In this document: positions 20,875 through 31,165 of the stretch, piece after piece
Layout: each line of letters opens with the position of its first letter
Position numbering within the stretch: position 1 is the stretch's first letter
Notes under the pieces: generated by a model
The model's database searches: none
The model's input: the letters and a program-made list of their open reading frames with translations, nothing else
What the model was told of the DNA's origin: nothing
NCBI GenBank assembly: GCA_933207985.1
Contig: OW240913.1
Span: 263,553,112 to 263,617,111 of the forward strand
Length of the DNA stretch: 64,000 nucleotides
Direction: 5' to 3'
Source of the DNA: Pelobates cultripes
Lineage: Eukaryota > Chordata > Amphibia > Anura > Pelobatidae
Translations under genes and position numbers: made by a program

Positions 20875-21230
20875 CAAAGTAACCAATAAGTACTGATGTA
20901 AAACTGATATTACACACAACATGGGCTCTGAATTAAAAAAAATAGGTCAAACATGGACGACAAATCCAATTTTGTGCAATGGGAAATCTTGAAGGTAACC
21001 CCTTCAGGGGTAATAGAAAAAATGTTGAAATCCTGAATAACTGAGACTTTAAGAAACCAAACCAAACACAAAAGAAGAGCTAACTTGGTCAAGAGCTGGC
21101 AGAGAGAGAGACACTCATCTGTTAGCAAGATCCACAAGAAATGCAGAACCATGCCCATGTCCCACAGGCAAGCATACTTTGGACCCAGCTGGTGACATTG
21201 TATAACTGAATACCCCTCAACAGATGACAC
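20875..21230 (-). pseudogene. DIRS-2 tyrosine recombinase, N-terminal half of catalytic domain
   Basis: The minus strand encodes VSVIQDFNIFSITPEGVTFKI, matching the region before the C-terminal catalytic boxes in DIRS recombinases (a ...DI...GVxFxI...TK pattern), with HCTKLDLSS following. The gene is then cut at 20860 by the PLE-like insertion and continues at 15985. There are several frame changes. Confidence 0.55.
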
Positions 21231-21440
21231 CCAAAGGGGTCCTTACCAATCGGAACCCCTGAACTGGAATGTGGACTGCTGAAATGGACAATTGCATTAC
21301 ATTAATAGATTCATAAGAATGACCCTGAAAAAAAGATGAGACAGAAAATATATAACTGCATCATCAGGGGCAGTAAGGGGATCGTGATCCCTTACCAGAT
21401 ACCAGCGTGACCAGGAATCCCATGTGGACAGATAGAAGTG

Positions 21441-21700
21441 TCAAGTGTCTGGCGCCAACACATCCCGCAAAAGGTTATTATCCTCCATTGCAGACTGCGG
21501 ATCAAAAGCGTTGTCCTCCTTATAGAGAACATAATCTATCAGGTGGAGTATACATGCCAGCGGTCTCATTGTGTCAAGTAACTTATTTTGAGCCGACTTA
21601 AGACTTCTCTTTAGACGCTTGTGTGGGTCACAGCCACTGCAGGCCATAAAGGCTAGCATTGTGACTGTCTGATCTCTCTGAACTCGTTTTGGTCACCTTA
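21441..21700 (-). pseudogene. DIRS-2 Gag-like relic
   Basis: The minus strand gives SAQNKLLDTMRPLACILHL, resembling the LLDxMGPLxxxL motif of vertebrate DIRS ORF1 products. Sequence from here to 23080 should be the rest of ORF1 but is full of stops. Confidence 0.5.
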
Positions 21701-23084
21701 TCTGGCAGGGTTGATAATGGATACTCGATACACAGCCAATACCGAGCATCCTTTTCCAGGGGTTTCCGTAACCACAGGTGAATAAAATAAAATGGACAAG
21801 GTGATCAGGCTGGGTCCAGTCTGTCAAATGGGGATGTCGCTTGTTTCTTGGGTCGAACAATTTGTTGCCCATGGCATTGAGGCATTGATAACCTGTGCAC
21901 AGTCACTTACAGTCCACTCTTTGCCCATTCTTTGGACATAAGAAGAATCTGGATACTTTTCCTTTGTCCTCTGAAGTGGATTGTCCCGCTTGGCATTGGG
22001 TTGAGGGTCTTCCCTAATCACTGCTGAAAGTCACCTGGCATCCGTAAAGGTATAACAAGGTTGAGGGCACCAAAGACAAACACAGTGGGGCTCTGTTGCA
22101 GCATGGGTCAGTACAATACCTCAATACAAAATGTACTCAACAGCACGCACGAGGCAAGCAGAATAGTAGGGCCCTGCAGGTCAACAGATGGACAACTAAA
22201 AACCTCTAGAGACAGAGGATCAGTAGGCAAAAAAGGCTTATCTCCAAACACATGGCAGTATTATATAGAGGGGTCACCTCCTAATCATAAAACCAAGATG
22301 AATAAAGTTAGATAAAGTTAGTTAATATGTTGACAAAAGTGACAGACCCATTCAATGTACAGTCCTCAGGGACCCACTATAACTAACCATGTGGGTATCA
22401 TCAGGGGAAAAAAACATACAGTTGTGCCCAAAGTTATTCACCACCAGCGTGACCTACATGGCTTAACTGCCCGACCCAGCAAGGTGTCACAACAGGAAAG
22501 CCAGGAGGTCCCTAGTGGCAACAGTGGCCACAACAGGGGAGCCAAGGATAACCCTAGTAGCATCTAGAAACAGTAGAGGAGTAAGATGATGGAGGGAGAG
22601 CAGGCAACAGCTGCCCGTTCTAGACCAGGGAACAAAGCCAGGAGTATATCCTTTAAGAGGGAATCTGACACCAGAAGGAACAGTGGATGCAAAGGGACCA
22701 TTGACCAGGAGGGATGCACAATCCCATTAGATGTAAACAGGAGGCTGCACCATAGAACACGCAAGTGTGCACTCCCAAGATGGTCACTAGCTGGTTGCAG
22801 CATATACACCCAGATAAGAGCAGAGAAAAGAGGGACCCAAGTGGGTAGAGTAGAGTGGGTAGAATGTGGATGGCGTGACCTGGGGAGAGACAGCATGTAG
22901 TCCAGAAGCAGGGGACCAGACCCCGGTACCATTCCAGCACAGCAGTGGAACGAACAGGGTAAAGCTCATGGGGGTTAGGGACAAGTGTAAAAGGGGGATA
23001 AACATGCAGAGAGAAAAACAATAACAGTATTATCTAGAAATGAATGAACAATGAATAAGAGGAAATTAGTACTCTGATCTGATC
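21701..23084 (-). other. DIRS-2 5' region, no intact frame
   Basis: Lies between the Gag-like relic and the right terminal repeat. Only short open frames. None has a recognisable domain. Confidence 0.45.
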
Positions 23085-23265
23085 CAGCAGTGGAGTAGCA
23101 AAGAAAGAAGAGGTGCTCAGGTTACTGCTCTCTATTTATATGGGTTGTTTCTATTTGTTGCTTAGTTTTATTCCTATATTATTTTCTATGCTGCTGTGGA
23201 GTTTAGTAAAGAAATTATATGCAAAATATGAGCCTCTTGTCATGCAATAAAATTTAGTCTAAATT
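23085..23265. repeat. Right inverted terminal repeat of DIRS-2
   Basis: Includes GCTGCTGTGGAGTTTAGTAA and ATATGAGCCTCTTGTCATGC. It pairs with 15150-15300 and also matches the terminal repeat of DIRS-1 read in reverse. Confidence 0.75.
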
Positions 23266-23275
23266 TAGATTATTA

Positions 23276-23827
23276 GAATAATAGCAAGGGTCCCCTTAAT
23301 ATACACTCTGATATAATATATGTCCAGGTTACTCTGAATGGAGTTCCATTGGGAATCAAATGCTTATACTCAGATCTTACTCACTTTGATGGCATTCCTT
23401 GATTTAACCTCAAAAACAATGAAAGGCTGATTTGAATGTACTGAGAATTAGACTTGGAAACCAGAGATTTGAATAGACATCAGAGAGGAAACATTTTCAA
23501 AACTCTGATCTTGATATATTGCCTTTTAAGATATTTGCATAATCAAGTTATTCCACCAACACCAAAAATAAAACAGAATTACAAAATTAGAGCTTTTCAC
23601 AAGTGTGAAGCCCATTGGTAATACAGAAAATGTATGGTTCAAAAGCTCAATAAGGAACATTTAAATCTCTTTGGGAGTATTATCATCAATGTGATTGTTC
23701 AACAATAAGATCTGCCCTGATAAAGAAAGGTACGTGGATTAGTTCTCTCCAAAACAAATTTAAATTTTTTGTAGATAATGAAATTCTAACCACAGCTCTT
23801 AAAAATATAGCACCTACTCTCCTACTA
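23276..23827. other. Non-coding DNA
   Basis: No gene or repeat terminus recognised. Confidence 0.5.
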
Positions 23828-25972
23828 ATGTTCTCACTTCTATTTTTCACTTTCTCTCTCACTTCCCTCATCATTAAAATCTCTCTATCATTTTACTTAC
23901 CTGTTCCTGCTAACACCATATTCATTGCTCCCTCTCTGCTCCCCTCATCTCTGTATTCATCACACACACTTTACTCATATTTATCCAGCCTTTCCCCACA
24001 CACCCCTCCTAAATACCCTAAATACAAGCTCTCATCCCCAACATTTAAATCTTACTCCCACCTTCTCTTCCTTTCCATCCTACTACTCCTAGCAGCAGGT
24101 GATGTCTCTCCAAACCCTGGTCCCTCCACTACTCAGCCACCTGGTACAAACACCAGAAACCACAACAACCTAATACACATTCCATGTAATTCTCACTATA
24201 ATTCCTCTTTTAAAGCTGCCCTCTGGAATGCACGCTCTGTGTGTAGCACCTTTAAATCTACTTCCATCCATGACCTATTTATCTCACACTCCCTAAACCT
24301 ACTTGCACTAACAGAAACATGGCTCTCTCCCTCTGATACTGCTACACCTGCCTCACTGTCCTTTGGTGGTCTTCACTTTACCCACAATCCAAGACAAGCG
24401 GAGGTTAAAGGTGGCGGTGTAGGTTTTCTTCGCTCACCCCACTGCTCCTTTAAAACCCTGTCCCCCCCCCCCTTCCCTCTCTTTCCCATCATTTGAAATT
24501 CATTCAATTCGCCTTTTCAAACCCTTCTCTGCTAACATTGCTGTAATCTATCGTCCCCCTGGTTCCCCTCTTCTCTTCCTTGACCACTTTGCTGCCTGGC
24601 TACCCTACTTCCTCTCTCCCAACATCCCATCCCTAATTCTTGGAGACTTCAATATTCCCATTAACCCACCTTTAACCCCAGCAGCCTCTAAACTACTTTA
24701 AATTACTTTAAATTGGATTTAGCGGAGATTAGGTCATTAGTCACTTTGTAATTCTTGGAGACTTCAATATTCCCATTAACACACCTTTAACCCCAGCAGC
24801 CTCTAAACTACATTCAATTACTTCCTCCCTTGGACTTTTGCAGTGGGCTAATTCTCCCACTCATGTAGCTGGCAATACCCTCAACCTTATTTTCTCTTAT
24901 TCATGTACAGTATCTAATATCTGCAACACTCCATTTCCTCTCTCTGATCACCACCTCTTATCGTTTGCTCTCAATTACCCCCTCACCCAACAATCTCAGC
25001 CTAACCCCCCTCAGCTCAGGAGGAACCTTAACTCTATTAACCTCCAGCAGCTGTCAGCTGACATTGATTCACAACTGCTATCCATCCCTTCCCTCTCCTG
25101 TCCCTCACTGGCCATCTCCACATATAACACTACCCTCACATCTGCCTTGAACGCTGCAACCCCACTCCAAACATGCACCCCAAGGAGGACACGACCCCAA
25201 CCGTGGCATAATAAATCAACACGCTATCTGCAGAGTTGCTCCCGTTGTGCTGAACGCTCCTGGAGGAAGTCCCGCACCCAGGCAGACTTTCTCCATTATA
25301 GATTCATGTTGCTTTCATACAGCAGCCCTCGCCCTCACCAAACAGTCATACTTTTCCTCTCTCATTAGTTCATGCTCCCGCAATCCCAGACGTTTCTTTG
25401 ACACTTTTAATTCCCTTCTCCGCCCTGCTGTGGCCACCCCCCAAACTAACCTTACAGCTGATAGCTTTGCATGCTATTTTACCGACAAGATTGAACAGCT
25501 AAGGAAACAATTCTCCCCTCCTTGCCGTTCTCTTTCTCAACCACATGTAAATCATGCTTTCCCTACTCTCCAGACTTTCTACCCAGCTACTGAACAAGAG
25601 GTGGCTGCGCTTCTCCATTCCTCTCGCCCCACCACTTGCCCGCTCGATCCTGTCCCATCTCACCTCATCAGATCTCTCTCCCCTTGTCTTGTGCCTACCC
25701 TAACACACATCTTTAACTGCTCTCTCTCTTCTGGCACTGTTCCTGCTGACCTTAAACATGCCACTGTAATACCTATCCTGAAAAACCATCTCTTGACCCA
25801 TCGTCCCCTTCTAACTATCGTTCCATATCCCTGCTCCCTTTCTCATCAAAGCTTTTGGAAAGACTTGTCTTTACCCGTGTGTCTCGCTTCCTTAATTCAA
25901 ACTTTCTCCTTGACCCTCTTCAGCCTGGCTTCCGCCCTCTCCACTCTACTGAGACTGCTCTTATCAAAGTGA
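23828..25972 (+). pseudogene. L2 LINE endonuclease domain and linker (frameshifted)
   Basis: The first frame has a hydrophobic N-terminus, then GDVSPNPGP, a motif at the start of the CR1/L2 apurinic-like endonuclease, then WNARSVCSTFKS and LLALTETWL, where the catalytic Glu lies in TETWL. It ends in a frameshift near 24490. Later frames carry ILGDFNI (duplicated) and ADSFACYFTDKIEQLR before the polymerase. The endonuclease would nick target DNA for target-primed reverse transcription, but this copy cannot make it intact. Confidence 0.8.
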
Positions 25973-27144
25973 CTAATGACCTAATCTCCGCTAAATCCAA
26001 AGGTCACTACTCCATATTAATTCTCCTTGACCTTCCTGCTGCCTTTGACACCGTTGATCATGCTCTCCTCCTTCAAACTCTTCAATCGCTCGGTCTCTGT
26101 GACTCTGTCCTCTCTTGGTTTTCCTCCTATCTCTCCCAACGCTCATTCAGTGTCTCCTTTTCCAAGGATACCTCCTCTCCTTGTCCTGTCTCGGTTGGAG
26201 TTCCCCAAGGGTCTGTCCTTGGTTCCCTTCTATTTTCTCTTTATACTGCCTCTCTTGGTAAACTTATTGCCTCTTTTGGATTCCACTACCACCTGTACGC
26301 TGATGACACTCAGATATACCTCTCCTCCCCGGACCTCTCCCCTGCCGTCCTGCAACGTGTCACTGCTTGCCTTTCTTCCATCTCTGACTGGATGTCCTCA
26401 CGCTTTCTGAAACTTAACCTCTCTAAAACTGAACTCCTTGTCTTTCCTCCTCCTAATACTGATCCTCCTCTCTCGCTCTCCCTTCAAGTCAGTGATATCC
26501 ACATAAGTCCATCCCTGAAAGCACGCTGTCTTGGCGTCATACTTGACTCTGGTCTCACCTTTGAGTCTCACATCCAATTTGTTGCCAAGTCCTGTAGGTT
26601 CCAACTCAAAAACATAGCCCGCATCCGCCCCTTTCTTACGCAAGATGCTACCAAGGAGCTTGTCCATGCTCTAGTAATTTCTTGCATGGATTACTATAAC
26701 CCTCTCCTGATTGGTCTCCCCAAAAGCCGTATTGCCCCGCTACAGTCTGTAATGAATGCTGCAGCTAGACTGATTTTCTTTTCTAGTCGGTCCTCTCACA
26801 CCTCACCCCTCTGCCTGTCCTTACATTGGCTCCCTGTATGCTATAGGAGTCAATTCAAAGTGCTAACCCATACATTTAAAGCACTGAACAATTCTAGCCC
26901 CTCTTATATCTCTTCACTAATCCATAGATATTCCCCTCCTCGTACCCTCCGCTCTGCCCGTGACCACCTCCTGACCGCTGCTCGCACCTGTACGACCAAC
27001 TCGCGCTTGCAGGACCTCTCGCGGGCGGCTCCTCTCCTATGGAATAGCTTGCCTACTGCCATCAGACTCTTCCCTAGTCTTCAATCATTTAAGAAGGGCC
27101 TTAAAACCCATCTCTTCAGGAAAGCTTATGGCCTCCCAGAGTAA
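25855..27144 (+). pseudogene. L2 LINE reverse transcriptase and C-terminal domain
   Basis: A 429-codon open frame holding most of the polymerase: [13 protein letters not shown] near the start (the A box), [18 protein letters not shown], then [11 protein letters not shown] with the catalytic YADD. The C-terminal part ends with the family-typical WNSLPTAI and [10 protein letters not shown]. The protein would copy L2 RNA at the nicked target. It is intact in itself, but separated from the upstream part of ORF2 by frameshifts, so called a pseudogene. Confidence 0.85.
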
Positions 27145-27649
27145 TCTCTACCTTACATACCTGTCTCCTGCTCTCTCCTATGGGACAATGCTTTACTCTC
27201 TCCTCCAGCTCTGCTTCACTCCTACTTGATATTTCCTGTCCTAATGTTTCTAATACCCCACCTCCTATAGTCTGTAAGCTCGTTTGAGCAGGGTCCTCTT
27301 CAACCTATCGTTCCTGTATGTTTTCTTGTAATATTCCTATTTATTGTTACATCCCCCCTCTCAAAATATTGTAAAGCGCTACGGAATCTGTTGGCGCTAT
27401 ATAAATGGCAATAATAATAATAATAATAATAATAATAAGGTTTGAATACACCATCCATAAGATACTTAACCTCTGTTATATTTACACAGTTACTCACTAA
27501 AGTGAGAATTGTCAGAAATTCAAAGTGAATTTCAATTTTACGGCCAAACTGAAGAAATTCTCTAAGTCAGCTATGCTTCCAGTTTAGCTACTTTGGCCTT
27601 AAACCTGAAATTCAATTTGAATTATCTTTGAACTCCCCCTCCCTTCCTG

Positions 27650-27767
27650 CGCCTCCTCAGACATCATCTGACAGGGGTCTAATGAGCATGCGCAATAGGG
27701 CATGGCAATAGCAATACTATACCCAGACCACTAATGAGCTGAAATGGTCTGGGTGCCTATAGTGTCC
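27650..27767. mobile_element. Family-B MITE right-end fragment
   Basis: Has the subterminal palindrome CCCAGACCACTAATGAGCTG / GGTCTGGG and ends TATAGTGTCCCT next to a TTAA (about 27770). Confidence 0.6.
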
Positions 27768-27774
27768 CTTTAAA

Positions 27775-28680
27775 GCTCTTTAGTTCTCGGGGATTTCAAC
27801 CAAAAATCTGCAATCAAGAAATGAAATACAAGTCAGTATTTATTACATATATAATACATAGCTGTTTTGAGATGGTACTCAGTAGTCATTGACTATTTAT
27901 TAAAGGTGCTAATATTGTGTGGTAGTATTCTCAGATTATCTATGAATGTTTTCATAGCAATACTAGATAAAGTTATATAAACAGATGAATGGTAAGATCA
28001 TTTTATAATTTTAAATGAATGACTGAACATATTTGGAAATAGATGATGACTATATATTCGAGATACCTCTCTGTAATCCCTTCAGATCTGACTTAGGAAC
28101 TTAAAGGCTGCTGCTAGGAAGACATTTTTAATAAGCCTCTCCGAGGACTTTTACTTCTTATCATTGTTTTTATGAACCACTTTGAACTACAGGCCTTTTC
28201 AAGGAAGGGCATGAAACTAAACTAAATCCCTGCAGACTACTGCATGGCCTACTTTAACTAACATCAAACATAGACAAAATGCTTTTTGATTAATATTTGG
28301 AGCATATGCATTAACAATCCTGTTTGAATATATCAGATGGAGCAGGATGAGCTAAGATAACTATTGTGTTTATCAGAGTGAGCAATTAAATGTAAAACAT
28401 AATTTAGCATTAATTAAAATGACTACTCTTTCTTATCTTTACATAGGGGAGATAATGCATGGCATTTCTGCTTTAAACTAATTTGGAACTCTTAAAGAAA
28501 AAAATATACCCTTTCTATCTTTCTATGCTGGAGTTCACAAGTGTTAACTGTGTGAGATAATTAAATACAAAGTGTTTTTTTTTTGTTGTTGTTTTTTTCC
28601 AAAAGCTATAAACATAGACATCTGCAGAAATGGTTCCAATGGTGGGGCCAGACAAGCTGTTTCACATTCCTTATATAGGA
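27775..28680. other. Non-coding DNA
   Basis: No gene or repeat terminus recognised. Confidence 0.55.
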
Positions 28681-28689
28681 TTTGTTCCA

Positions 28690-29340
28690 TATGTCTACCT
28701 TCAGTGCCAAACCTGGGTGGGTGCAAGGGGTAAACAGCACCCAGGTGATCTGTAGAGAGGGGCACATCAGTGGGGAGTGCAGTAGTAGGCTCCGACCCCT
28801 TGTATTAGGCTCTGCCCCTTGTGTTAGTCTCCTCTCCCTCAAGCTCTATGCCAGGAAGCCAAACTGGGATGCAAAGATTATGACACCTCCTGGTGTTAGG
28901 ATGGCGCTGACAAGCTGTTTGAGGACAACATGGCACTGGTAAGCCGTTTTTAGAAATTGCACTGATTAGCCATTTTGGGAATGATATGACAATGATTAGC
29001 CATTTTGGGCACAAAGATGGCACTAATAAGCTATTTGGACACAAATACGGCACTGATAAGCTCTTTTGGGACAAAGATGGCGTGGATAAGTTATTTTAGG
29101 GCAATTATGGTACTGATAAGCAAGATCTTGAGAACACAGGTGGCACTGCTAAGCTTCTTGAGGGCAAAGTTGGCACTGTAGGAAGTGGTAACATGTTACC
29201 TGGTCAGGTTGGGGGGGGCTCAAAGAGGTAGAGTGGTTTCCATAGAAAATTGGTGTGGTTAGAAATGTGAGGAGTTGGTAATATAGCCACGCCCACCTAG
29301 AGCACCAAAAATATTCTTGCACCCAGGCGTCAGTTACCTT
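28690..29340. repeat. Dispersed repeat with ~36-bp minisatellite core
   Basis: Between 28905 and 29165 about seven degenerate units of the form GGCACTGATAAGC.ATTTTGG(G)ACAAAGAT occur in tandem. Flanks such as GCACCCAGGCGTCAG and ATCAGCCCTG at the right resemble a hAT-MITE end, but the left end is not matched. Confidence 0.6.
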
Positions 29341-29344
29341 AAGA

Positions 29345-30222
29345 TCAGCCCTGTCAACCATTTTCCACTTCTTCTGTTACTACATATGTTTTATATATTG
29401 CTCCTCTCTTTTATCCTGCAAAGATTTATGCAAACATCGGTCTCATTTTCCTTATAAATGGAGGTGTACACTAATTTTGTCAAAATCAGTTTTTCTCAAT
29501 AAGATTACATTGCAACATTTAAGCTGAACAAACAATCTGTTGAAACAACCAGTCTTTCTGACTAACTGTTAATTTACCAATTTTCCCAAAACCTACATTA
29601 AAATAGCTATCAATTGCTGAAAGATTTACTCCAACATTGGGGGAAGGGCACTATTAATAAGGCCCCTCAGCCTCCAACTTGGGGGGAAAAATATTTTTCC
29701 TTGCCTGGAACTCAGCACTGGCAGTGCTGATTACCATATCCCCTTCCTGACATCAGCCAGAACCTCATGGAACCTCATAGAGCCTCGTAGAGAAGCCTGT
29801 GATTGAGCTGTTTCGCTGGTTCAAAGTGCATTGTGCACAATCTGAGCCAGTGAGGGAACAGGGAGACGGAGTGGAGAGAGAGACTGGAGGGAGGGTGTTG
29901 GAAAAGTTTTACTTTTTTATTTTACAAAAAAACTATTTTATTTGGTTGGAGGGAGAGAATAGGAACATTTCCCCTTTGCAGGCACTGACTGCAAGGAGAA
30001 GATCAATATGTCTGTTGCGTCAGCTGGGGGAATACTGAGGTTTAAAATCTCTCTTACAGTAATAAAGAGGTGTTATTGACCCCCATAGGATTTTTTTAAT
30101 TTACTTTTTGTTTAACTATTTAATGTCTACTGAAAGTTTTTAACTAGGTTCTTGCTGGCTGCTGGCATGGACAGTTTTAAATATGGGCCAGGATTTGAAG
30201 CATTTGGGTCTGGATTTTAGCC
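29345..30222. other. Non-coding DNA, host sequence of the 30.2-kb insertion
   Basis: No coding domain recognised. Confidence 0.5.
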
Positions 30223-30447
30223 ATCCGGATGTAAAGGAGAGCAAACAATGGGTCGCAAGACTATTCTGAGAACGGACAGCAGCTAAAATAGCCTGCCCTT
30301 CGGTGGGTCCCCGCTCAGAACTCATGCTGGTTTTAGCTCAACTTGTGCCATTACAGAGAGAACATATCTGAAGCATATCAGACTGGTCCCACCCATACGG
30401 GCAGTCCAGACCCGAAATGCCAGCAAGTTCTCTCTGCACGAGAGATA

Positions 30448-30504
30448 CAGCAACCCCAGACGATCGTTTCAGCCTTGTTAGGCATCGTCAGTGAGGCATA
30501 GCTG
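30448..30504 (-). ncRNA. Hammerhead ribozyme, unit 1
   Basis: On the minus strand: stem I (CAGC and GCCTCA paired with UGGGGU and GCUG, separated by a UAU/U internal loop), core CUGACGA, stem II GCC/GGC with loop UAACAA and a U-U closing mismatch, then GAAAC, a tetraloop GAUC closed by a minimal stem III, and GUC. Cleavage is predicted between 30459 and 30458. All conserved catalytic bases are present. Confidence 0.85.
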
Positions 30505-30774
30505 ATATCTCTCTAGGCACCGTGAGCAAGGGGTCCACGTCTGGATTACCCTTTAGACTAATGGAGAGCAAACAATGGGTCGCAAGAGTATTCTGAGAAC
30601 GGACAGTAGCTAAAATAGCCTGCCCTTCGGTGGGTCCCCGCTCAGAACTCATGCTGGTTTTAGCTCAACTTGTGCCATTACAGAGAGAACATATCTGAAG
30701 CATATCAGACTGGTCCCACCCATACGGGCAGTCCAGACCTGAAATGCCAGCAAGTTCTCTCTGCACGAGAGATA

Positions 30775-30831
30775 CAGCAACCCCAGACGATCGTTTCAGC
30801 CTTGTTAGGCATCGTCAGTGAGGCATAGCTG
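30775..30831 (-). ncRNA. Hammerhead ribozyme, unit 2
   Basis: Identical in sequence to the copy at 30448-30504, exactly 327 bp away. The pair would release a unit-length RNA with 5'-hydroxyl and cyclic-phosphate ends, the substrate for circularisation in the retrozyme model. Confidence 0.85.
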
Positions 30832-31165
30832 ATATCTCTCTAGGCACCGTGAGCAAGGGGTCCACGTCTGGATTACCCTTTAGACTAATGGACTAATGGG
30901 TCGCAAGAGTATTCTGAGAACGGACAGCAGCTAAAATAGCCTGCCCTTCGGTGGGTCCCCGAACTTGCTGGCATTTCGGGTCTGGACTGCCCGTATGGGT
31001 GGGACCAGTCTGATGTGCTTCAGATATGTTCTCTCTGTAATGGCACAAGTTGAGCTAAAACCAGCATGAGTTCTATGCGGGGACCCACCGAAGGGCAGGC
31101 TATTTTAGCTGCTGTCCGTTCTCAGAATACTCTTGCGACCCATTGTTTGCTATCCGGATGTAAAG

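Larger units (their letters stand above)
15090..23275 (-). mobile_element. DIRS element (DIRS-2), decayed, with internal insertion
   Basis: A minus-strand tyrosine-recombinase retrotransposon recognised from its inverted terminal repeats (left 15150-15300, right 23085-23265). Both resemble those of DIRS-1 at 46187-53555 (shared ACAGCAG...TTAG and the GAGGC.TCATATTTTGC block). Relics of gag lie at 21441-21700 and of the recombinase at 20875-21230 and 15746-15985. No reverse transcriptase or RNase H is found between gag and recombinase, so that block seems deleted. The recombinase gene is split by the 16003-20859 insertion. An internal complementary region was not found. Confidence 0.72.
23828..27437 (+). 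mobile_element. L2-type LINE, nearly full length, with 3' tail
   Basis: One plus-strand non-LTR retrotransposon: endonuclease domain, reverse transcriptase, C-terminal domain, 3' UTR, and the L2-type tail CGCTACGGAATCTGTTGGCG followed by ATATAAAT and (TAA)n at about 27410-27437. Coding is broken by a frameshift in a C-run near 24460-24470, a 114-bp duplication near 24637-24811, and frame changes near 25250-25370 and 25850-25970. The 5' boundary is approximate and no target duplication was found. Confidence 0.85.
30237..31151 (-). mobile_element. Retrozyme-like insertion: 327-bp tandem repeat with hammerheads
   Basis: A 915-bp insertion bounded by a 14-bp duplication, ATCCGGATGTAAAG (30223-30236 and 31152-31165). 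It has two nearly identical units with period 327 bp (a second junction is 6 bp shorter) and a third partial unit to 30960. After that comes an inverted partial unit of about 190 bp (30961-31151). Read on the minus strand, each complete unit contains a full hammerhead ribozyme, so a transcript would self-cut into 327-nt monomers. Unit length, ribozyme type and dispersal resemble newt satellite 2 and metazoan retrozymes. There is no open frame, so mobilisation must be by another element's enzymes. Both outer ends lie at the same unit position (GCAAACAATGG), giving the insertion inverted ends. Confidence 0.85.

Noticed and set aside
22564..23021. 122-codon overlapping frames as genes
   Set aside because: They lie in the decayed 5' part of DIRS-2, overlap each other in two frames and have no recognisable motif.
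30237..31151. CRISPR-like or tandem gene array
   Set aside because: Units are 327 bp, only two or three, with a ribozyme and no spacers; the organism is a vertebrate.
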